A DNA stretch of 64,000 nt, from the NCBI RefSeq assembly GCF_035998295.1, contig NZ_DASYHS010000083.1, positions 1-64,000 of the forward strand, written 5' to 3'. The notes beneath the pieces are model-generated. The model saw only the letters and a program-made list of their open reading frames with translations, had not been told where the DNA came from and ran no database searches. The DNA is from DASYHS01 sp035998295 (GTDB lineage: Bacteria > Pseudomonadota > Alphaproteobacteria > Azospirillales > Azospirillaceae). Both the position numbers and the translations under genes were made by a program. Positions 58,729 through 64,000 of this stretch are shown one piece after another. Position 1 is the first letter of the stretch; the number at the start of each line of letters is the position of its first letter.

Positions 58729-60119
58729 GGCGCCTCCTTCCCCGCCCGCGCGCCGTCGATCTCCGCGCGCGCCAGGGCCGCGAAGGCTTCGCCGCGCCGC
58801 TCGAAATTGGCGAACTGGTCCCAGGACGCGCAGGCCGGCGACAGCAGGACGGTCGCTCCCGGCACCTTCTCCGCGCGCGCGAGCGCGGCGGCGGCCGGGA
58901 CCGCGCGGCCGAGGTCGCCGCACACAGTCGAGGCCACGCCCCGGGCCGAGAGCCACTGCCCGAAGTCGGGTGCGGCCTCACCGATCAGGAAGGCGTGGCG
59001 GATGCGCGCCAGCAGCGGCTCGAGCCCGGCGAGCCCGCCCTCCTTGGCCTGGCCGCCGGCGATCCAGTAGATCGCGTCGTAGCAGACCAGCGCCTTGGCG
59101 GCGGCGTCGGCGTTCGTCGCCTTGCTGTCGTTGACCCAGCGCACCCCGTCGGCCTCGCCGAGATACTGCTGGCGATGCGCGAGGCCGGGAAAGCTCGCGA
59201 AGCCGCGCAGGATCTCCGCCGTCTCCAGCCCGGCGGCCCGGCAGGCCGCGAAGGCGGCCGCCGCGTTCTGCCAGTTGTGGCGGCCGGGCAGGGTCTCGAT
59301 CGCGTTCAGGTCGGCGACCGCGGCGGCGCCGCCGTCGTACAGCAGCCCGTCGAGGACATGGATCCCCGGCACCGCGCGCTCGGCCGAGACCGGGACCACG
59401 GCGACGTCGCCGGCGCGCTCCAGGTCGTCGAACGCCGCGCGCGTGTGCTCGTCGTCGACCGCGACCACCGCGGTGCGGGCACGGTCGCGGTGCTGGAAGA
59501 TGCGCCGCTTGGCCTCGACGTAGCCCGCCATGCCGCCATGCCGGCCCAGGTGGTCGGGCGTGACGTTGAGCAGGACCGCCACGTCGAAGCGCAGGCTCGG
59601 CGCCAGTTCGAGCTGGTAGCTCGACATCTCCAGCACGTAGATCCCGTCCTCGCCCAGCGGCTCGAACGTGAGCACCGGCGTGCCGAGATTGCCGCCGACC
59701 TGGACCTTGCGCCCGGCCCCGGCGAGGACATGGCCGATCAGCGCGGTGGTGGTCGACTTGCCGTTGGTCCCGGTGATGCCGACGTAGCGCGCCCGGGGCA
59801 GCGCCCGGTACAGCAGCTCGACGTCGCCGACGATCGGCAGCCCGGCCGCGCGCGCGCGCGCCGCGACCGGATGCGGGGCGGGGTGGGTGTGCGGAATGCC
59901 GGGCGAAAGCAGCAGGGCCTCGACGCCGGCCGGATCGGCCTGCCCCAGGTCGGCGATCGGGACGCCCGCGGCGGCCGCGGCCCGCCGGGCCGGCTCGCCG
60001 TCGTCCCAGGCCAGCACTCCGGCGCCGCCCGCGAGCAGTGCCTGCGCGGTCGCGAGCCCGGACTTGCCGAGCCCCATGACCCAGAAGTGCCGTCCGCCGA
60101 GATGGGAAAGGTCGATCAT
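58725..60119 (-). CDS. murD: UDP-N-acetylmuramoyl-L-alanine:D-glutamate ligase
   Basis: This 464-residue Mur ligase has the N-terminal fold FWVMGLGKSGLATAQALL, the ATP loop GITGTNGKSTTTALIGHVL near residue 120, LNVTPDHLGRHGGMAGYVEA with the lysine that is carbamylated (EAKRRIF), and NDSKATNADAAAKAL. All catalytic features are intact. It starts five bases after the mraY stop. Confidence 0.96.
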   Translation of the reverse strand: MIDLSHLGGRHFWVMGLGKSGLATAQALLAGGAGVLAWDDGEPARRAAAAAGVPIADLGQADPAGVEALLLSPGIPHTHPAPHPVAARARAAGLPIVGDVELLYRALPRARYVGITGTNGKSTTTALIGHVLAGAGRKVQVGGNLGTPVLTFEPLGEDGIYVLEMSSYQLELAPSLRFDVAVLLNVTPDHLGRHGGMAGYVEAKRRIFQHRDRARTAVVAVDDEHTRAAFDDLERAGDVAVVPVSAERAVPGIHVLDGLLYDGGAAAVADLNAIETLPGRHNWQNAAAAFAACRAAGLETAEILRGFASFPGLAHRQQYLGEADGVRWVNDSKATNADAAAKALVCYDAIYWIAGGQAKEGGLAGLEPLLARIRHAFLIGEAAPDFGQWLSARGVASTVCGDLGRAVPAAAALARAEKVPGATVLLSPACASWDQFANFERRGEAFAALARAEIDGARAGKEAP

Positions 60120-60124
60120 GCCGG

Positions 60125-61210
60125 TCACCGCAGCTTCAGCGTCGACAGGCCGACCAGGGCCAGGACCACGGCGATGATCCAGAAGCGGATCACGACCGTC
60201 GGCTCCGCCCACCCCTTCTTCTCGAAGTGGTGGTGCAGCGGCGCCATGCGGAAGACGCGCCGGCCGGTCAGCTTGAACGAGGCGACCTGGACGATCACCG
60301 AGACGGTCTCCAGCACGAACAGGCCGCCGATGATCGCGAGCACGATCTCGTGCTTGGTCGCGACCGCGATCGCGCCCAGCGCGCCGCCCACCGACAGCGA
60401 GCCGGTGTCGCCCATGAAGACCATCGCGGGCGGGGCGTTGAACCACAGGAAGCCGAGCCCGGCGCCGACCAGCGCGCCGCAGAACACCGCAAGCTCCCCG
60501 GTGCCGGCGACGTGGTGGATCTGGAGGTAGTTCGCGAAGATCGCGTTGCCGGCGAGGTAGGCGATCAGCCCGAAGCACGAGGCCGCGATCATCACCGGCA
60601 CGATCGCGAGCCCGTCCAGCCCGTCGGTGAGGTTGACGGCGTTGCTGGCGCCGACCATCACGAAGGCCGACACGGCGATGAAGAACCAGCCGAGGTCGAG
60701 TACGATATCCTTGACGAAGGGCAGCGCCAGCGCCGTCCCGTGGCCCCCCGCCGCGACGCCGACGATCAGGACCGAGGCGGCCAGGGAGATCGCGACCTGG
60801 CCGACGAGCTTCGCCTTGCCCGGCAGGCCCTTCGGGTTGCGCTTGGTCAGCTTCAGGTAGTCGTCGCCGAAGCCGATCATGCCGAAGCCGATCGTGACCA
60901 GCAGCGTCACCCAGACGTAGCCGTTGGTCAGGTCGGTCCACAGCAGCGTGCTGATGGTGACGCTGATCAGGATCATCAGCCCGCCCATCGTCGGCGTGCC
61001 GCGCTTCTTGAAATGGGTCTCCGGCCCGTCGGAGCGGATCGGCTGGCCGTCGCCCTGGCGCGAGCGCAGCCAGCGGATCAAGGACGGGAAGAAGGCGAAG
61101 CTGATCACGGCCGCGGTCAGGATCGCGCCGCCGGTCCGGAAGGTCAGGTAGCGGAACAGGTTCAGCGGGCTGAACTGGTCGGCGAGGGGGAAGAGGAGGT
61201 GGTAGAGCAT
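60125..61210 (-). CDS. mraY: phospho-MurNAc-pentapeptide transferase
   Basis: This 361-residue, ten-helix enzyme transfers phospho-MurNAc-peptide to undecaprenyl phosphate to make lipid I. Signatures are FKKRGTPTMGGLMILISV, the aspartates in MIGFGDDYLKLTKRNPKGL, NAVNLTDGLDGLAIVPVM, MGDTGSLSVGGALGAIA and the MAPLHHHFEKKGWAE histidine loop. No odd residues were seen. This matters because the neighbouring MurF is degenerate. Confidence 0.97.
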   Translation of the reverse strand: MLYHLLFPLADQFSPLNLFRYLTFRTGGAILTAAVISFAFFPSLIRWLRSRQGDGQPIRSDGPETHFKKRGTPTMGGLMILISVTISTLLWTDLTNGYVWVTLLVTIGFGMIGFGDDYLKLTKRNPKGLPGKAKLVGQVAISLAASVLIVGVAAGGHGTALALPFVKDIVLDLGWFFIAVSAFVMVGASNAVNLTDGLDGLAIVPVMIAASCFGLIAYLAGNAIFANYLQIHHVAGTGELAVFCGALVGAGLGFLWFNAPPAMVFMGDTGSLSVGGALGAIAVATKHEIVLAIIGGLFVLETVSVIVQVASFKLTGRRVFRMAPLHHHFEKKGWAEPTVVIRFWIIAVVLALVGLSTLKLR

Positions 61211-61217
61211 CGCGGCC

Positions 61218-62681
61218 TCACCGCACCCTGGCGGCGGTCGCCGCGAAGCCGGGGGCCGGCGCGCCGGCCGTCCCGTCCAGGCGCTCGGCCAGGGACGCGG
61301 CGGCCGGGCCCTTGACCAGGACGACGTCGCCGGCGCGCAGCGCGTCCGCGACCGGGCCGGCGAGGGCCGCCGCGGTGTCGGCATGGGCGCCGCGCTGGCC
61401 CGCCGGCAGCTTTTCGAACAGATGACGCATGTTGGGTCCGCAGCAGAAGACGAGATCGATGCCGGTCGCCCGCAGGACGGCGGCCAGGGCGCCGTGGGCT
61501 TGGGCTTGGGCTTGGGCTTGGGCCTGGGCCTGGGCCTGGGCGGGGATGGGAAGGTCGTCGAAGCCCGCCATGTCGGCGAGCACGGCGATGCGCCGCCCGC
61601 CGGCGCCCGGCATGCTCGCGTCGAGGACGCGCAGCGCCGCCTCCACCGAGGCCGGGCTCGCATGACCGGATTCGTCGATCAACGTGAACGAGCCGCGCGC
61701 CAGCGCGACGCGGCGGCGAAGCCCCCGGCCCGCGGCCGGCGTCAGCGCGGCGAGTGCGCGCGCCGCGGTGCCGAGCTCGCCGCCGAGTGCTCGGACCGCC
61801 AGGAGCACGGCCAGGCTGTTGGCGACGTGATGGCGTCCCGGGACCGACAGGCAATACTGGATGCGCTCTCCCAGGACGGTGGCGGCGACCGTGCTGCACG
61901 TCGCATGCAGCGCGCAGTCGAGCACGCGGGCGTCGGCGCCGTCGCGCACGCCGAAGGTCAGCACCCGTGCCAGGCCGGCGGTCCGCGCCGCGGCCAGCAG
62001 CCGGGGGAACTGCCCGTCGTCGCGGTTGAGCACGGCGGTGCCCTTCGCCGACATCGTCGCGAGCACGGCCGCGCCGGCATTGGCGGCGGCCTCGGCCGAA
62101 GCGAAGAGCCCGGGGCGCGGCGGGTCGGCGTTCAGGACGACGGCGAGGTCGGGCTGGAGCAGCCTGCCCGCGCGCTGCGGGTCGGCGGGATCGGCCTCGA
62201 ACACGGCGAAGCCTGCCGCGGCGGGAAGCCGGGCCAGGTCCGCGAACGGGCCGCCGCGCCCGTCGCCGGCATGGGTGCGGGCGAACGGGGCGAGGCAGGC
62301 CGCCAGCGCGTCCTTGGCGCCGGTGCGGCCCAGCGCGCCGGCCACCACCGCGATCCGGGCTCCCGTGCGCAGGCGGGCGACGCGGCCCAGATCCTCGACC
62401 GCGGCCGCCACGTCCTCGACCAGGAGCAGCGGCGTGCCCGGCGGCACGCCGGCGGGCCGGCGCGGGACGATGGCCGCCGCGGCCCCCGCCGCCAGCGCCC
62501 TGGTCATGTCGGCGGCGTTGCGCGCGTCGTTCGGGTCGAGCGGGGCGAACAGGTCGCCGGGCCGCACGGACGAGGGGTCCGTCGCGAGGCCGGTCGCGTT
62601 CCAGTCGGGGCCGAGCGCGCGCCCGTTGGTCGCGGCCGCGGCGTCGTCGCAGGACCAGAGGATCGCGGGCGCGCCGGTCAT
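61218..62681 (-). CDS. murF: MurF-like protein with degenerate active site
   Basis: This 487-residue protein occupies the murF position and keeps the overall MurF pattern: PGRHHVANSLAVLLAV, GRGLRRRV and a C-terminal ligase domain with DLVFCCGPNMRHLFEKLP. The expected catalytic motifs are changed. The P-loop reads AGALGRTGAKDAL, with Arg119 where Mur ligases have Lys. The E-x-GMNHxGEI block is FEADPADPQRAG. The AHLE/AKAEI region is DPPRPGLFASAEAAANAGAA. The D-[DE]-S-Y-N-A-N-P box is IDESGHASPAS. An (Ala-Gln)7 run follows at 381-394. The frame is intact and overlaps murE, so it is expressed, but normal D-Ala-D-Ala ligation is doubtful. Confidence 0.85.
   Translation of the reverse strand: MTGAPAILWSCDDAAAATNGRALGPDWNATGLATDPSSVRPGDLFAPLDPNDARNAADMTRALAAGAAAAIVPRRPAGVPPGTPLLLVEDVAAAVEDLGRVARLRTGARIAVVAGALGRTGAKDALAACLAPFARTHAGDGRGGPFADLARLPAAAGFAVFEADPADPQRAGRLLQPDLAVVLNADPPRPGLFASAEAAANAGAAVLATMSAKGTAVLNRDDGQFPRLLAAARTAGLARVLTFGVRDGADARVLDCALHATCSTVAATVLGERIQYCLSVPGRHHVANSLAVLLAVRALGGELGTAARALAALTPAAGRGLRRRVALARGSFTLIDESGHASPASVEAALRVLDASMPGAGGRRIAVLADMAGFDDLPIPAQAQAQAQAQAQAQAHGALAAVLRATGIDLVFCCGPNMRHLFEKLPAGQRGAHADTAAALAGPVADALRAGDVVLVKGPAAASLAERLDGTAGAPAPGFAATAARVR
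61495..61540 (-). repeat. hexanucleotide repeat inside murF
   Basis: Seven TGGGC[T/C] units (four TGGGCT then three TGGGCC) and a partial eighth run without interruption. They encode alternating Ala-Gln on the minus strand. Unit changes would keep the frame, so length may vary between strains. Confidence 0.9.
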
Positions 62682-64000
62682 GACGCCGTCTCCCGGACCG
62701 CGCGGCGGACTTCGTCGGCGTCGTCGAAGGGGCGGGTCTCGGCCCCGACGATCTGCCCCTGCTCGTGGCCCTTGCCGGCGACGACCAGCACGTCGCCCGG
62801 GCCGAGATCCCGGACCGCGGCGTCGATCGCCTCGGCGCGGTCCCCGATCTCCGTCGCGCCGGGGGCGCCGGCCAGCACCTCGCGGCGGATCGCCGCCGGC
62901 TCCTCGGAGCGGGGGTTGTCGTCGGTGACGTAGACGCGGTCGGCGAGGCGGGCCGCGATGGAGGCCATGACCGGACGCTTGCCCCGGTCGCGATCGCCGC
63001 CGCATCCGAACACCACGGCCAGCCGGCCTTCGGTATGGGGTCGCAGGGCGTTCAGGATCGTCTCCAGGGCATCCGGTGTATGGGCGTAGTCGACGTATAC
63101 GGCGGCTCCCGCCGGGTGGCGCGCGACCAGCTCCAGCCGGCCCTTGACCCCCGTCAGGTGTTCCAGCGCCGCCACCGCGGCGCCGGCCTCCGCCCCGCCG
63201 CCGATCGCCAGCCCGAGCGCGCAGAGCGCGTTCCAGGCCTGGAACCTGCCGGCCAGCGGGAGCTGGACGCGGTGGTCGCGGCCGAGCACGCGCAGGTCGA
63301 GCCGCTGCCCGTGGGGCAGCGCCTCGGCCGCCCGAACGGTCAGTTCGGGGCCCGCGAAGCCGTAGCGGAGCACGCGATGGCCGCGTGCCGCGCACAGCTC
63401 CTCGAGCGACGCGGTCTCGGGGACGTCGGCATTGAGAACGGCGGTGCCGCCCGGCGCCATCACGCGCCCGAACAGCATCGCCTTGGCGGCAAGATAGGCC
63501 GGCATGGTGCCGTGGTAGTCGAGATGATCGCGTGACAAATTGGTAAAGCCGGCGGCAATCAGTCGAACCCCGTCGAGCCGGCGCTGGTCGAGGCCGTGGC
63601 TCGACGCCTCCATCGCGACGTGGTCGATCCCGGCTGCCGCGAGTTCCGCCAGGGTCGCGTGCAGCGACGCCGGGTCGGGGGTGGTCAGCGAGCCGCGGGG
63701 CTCGAAGCCCGGCGCGGTGACGCCGAGCGTGCCCAGGCTCGCCGCCGGGTGGCCGAGGCGCTCCCAGATCTGCCGGACGAACTGGACCGTGGAGGTCTTG
63801 CCGTTGGTGCCGGTCACCGCGACCGCCGTGCCGGGCTGGCGGCCGTGGAAGGCCGCGGCCATCAGCGCGAAGCGCCGACGCGGGTCGGGGTCGGTCAGGA
63901 AGGCGACGTCCCGCGCCTCGGGCGGCGGCACCGTTCCCTCGGGCGCCAGGACCGCGACCGCGCCGGACGCGACCGCCTGGGCGATGAACCGGCGGCCGTC
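62678..64000 (-). CDS. murE: UDP-MurNAc-tripeptide synthetase, 5' end beyond window
   Basis: The frame remains open to the right edge, so the N-terminus is missing; about 440 residues are seen. The tail of the first domain (DGRRFIAQAVASGAVAVLAP) precedes the ATP loop AVTGTNGKTSTVQFVRQI. NLSRDHLDYHGTMPAYLAAK carries the lysine that is carbamylated, and DDNPRSEEP is the motif that selects meso-diaminopimelate. The enzyme looks fully functional. Its stop overlaps the murF start (ATGA). Confidence 0.95.
   Translation of the reverse strand, partial: DGRRFIAQAVASGAVAVLAPEGTVPPPEARDVAFLTDPDPRRRFALMAAAFHGRQPGTAVAVTGTNGKTSTVQFVRQIWERLGHPAASLGTLGVTAPGFEPRGSLTTPDPASLHATLAELAAAGIDHVAMEASSHGLDQRRLDGVRLIAAGFTNLSRDHLDYHGTMPAYLAAKAMLFGRVMAPGGTAVLNADVPETASLEELCAARGHRVLRYGFAGPELTVRAAEALPHGQRLDLRVLGRDHRVQLPLAGRFQAWNALCALGLAIGGGAEAGAAVAALEHLTGVKGRLELVARHPAGAAVYVDYAHTPDALETILNALRPHTEGRLAVVFGCGGDRDRGKRPVMASIAARLADRVYVTDDNPRSEEPAAIRREVLAGAPGATEIGDRAEAIDAAVRDLGPGDVLVVAGKGHEQGQIVGAETRPFDDADEVRRAVRETAS

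Noticed and set aside
61218..62681. murF as a simple pseudogene
   Set aside because: No stop or frameshift interrupts 487 codons and its overlaps with neighbours are intact, so a degenerate but expressed protein fits better.
1..64000. CRISPR arrays, tRNA or rRNA genes, insertion sequences, prophage
   Set aside because: The repeats seen are short adjacent tandem units without spacers, and no RNA-gene or transposase signatures were noticed on reading.

Overview
The window is about 70% GC and reads as the chromosome of a flagellated, Gram-negative alphaproteobacterium, most likely near the Rhodospirillales. The evidence is the gene order of the division and wall (dcw) cluster running into lpxC-bamD-recN-ligA, two TRAP transporters, a class I fumarase, CheY with CheZ-like phosphatases, and meso-DAP-type MurE. 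No tRNA, rRNA, CRISPR array, insertion sequence or prophage was seen. Most neighbours overlap by 4 to 20 bases, so the map is built of tightly coupled operons.

Layout. 1-3.4 kb: the tail of a flavin-dependent 2-hydroxy-acid dehydrogenase, then a TRAP operon (dctPQM) on the minus strand. 3.5-6.1 kb: a drug/metabolite-type permease and, convergent to it, fumarase with a leader containing a run of small hairpins. 6.4-17.8 kb: a second TRAP operon, then a MarR regulator, an MFS permease, a MaoC hydratase, a hotdog thioesterase, a thiolase, a histidine phosphatase, a zinc alcohol dehydrogenase, a glycosyltransferase, another MFS permease and a 41-residue membrane peptide. Together these resemble uptake and CoA-thioester breakdown of a carboxylate. 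17.9-18.5 kb: an AT-richer ParDE toxin-antitoxin pair. 18.6-23.4 kb: an ion-channel-like protein, UvrD/PcrA helicase, a T4-lysozyme-like muramidase and a haloacid dehalogenase.

23.5-29.5 kb is the first unusual locus. It is a four-gene minus-strand operon encoding (a) a phosphopantetheine carrier domain fused to a complete citrate synthase, (b) a stand-alone DltA-like adenylation enzyme, (c) a YdhS-like FAD/NAD(P) flavoprotein and (d) a lactate-permease-family transporter. It looks like a compact pathway that may condense a carrier-bound amino acid with an oxo-acid. 29.9-36.7 kb: an unknown conserved-looking protein, PrmA, a long aminopeptidase P, CheY and two CheZ-like proteins that end in FliM-like motifs.

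36.7-64 kb is on the minus strand. Transcription runs from murE at the right edge through murF, mraY, murD, ftsW, murG, murC, murB, ftsQ, ftsA and ftsZ, then on to lpxC, bamD, recN and ligA. Three things stand out. A six-gene accessory operon (IDO-type amino-acid hydroxylase, PLP decarboxylase, glutamine-synthetase-like ligase, sulfotransferase-like protein, MFS exporter, ATP-grasp ligase) sits between ftsZ and lpxC. No ddl gene lies between murB and ftsQ. The murF product has lost nearly all recognisable MurF catalytic motifs, including the P-loop lysine, although it remains in frame and in place. Short tandem repeats with 14-24 base periods recur in several intergenic spacers.
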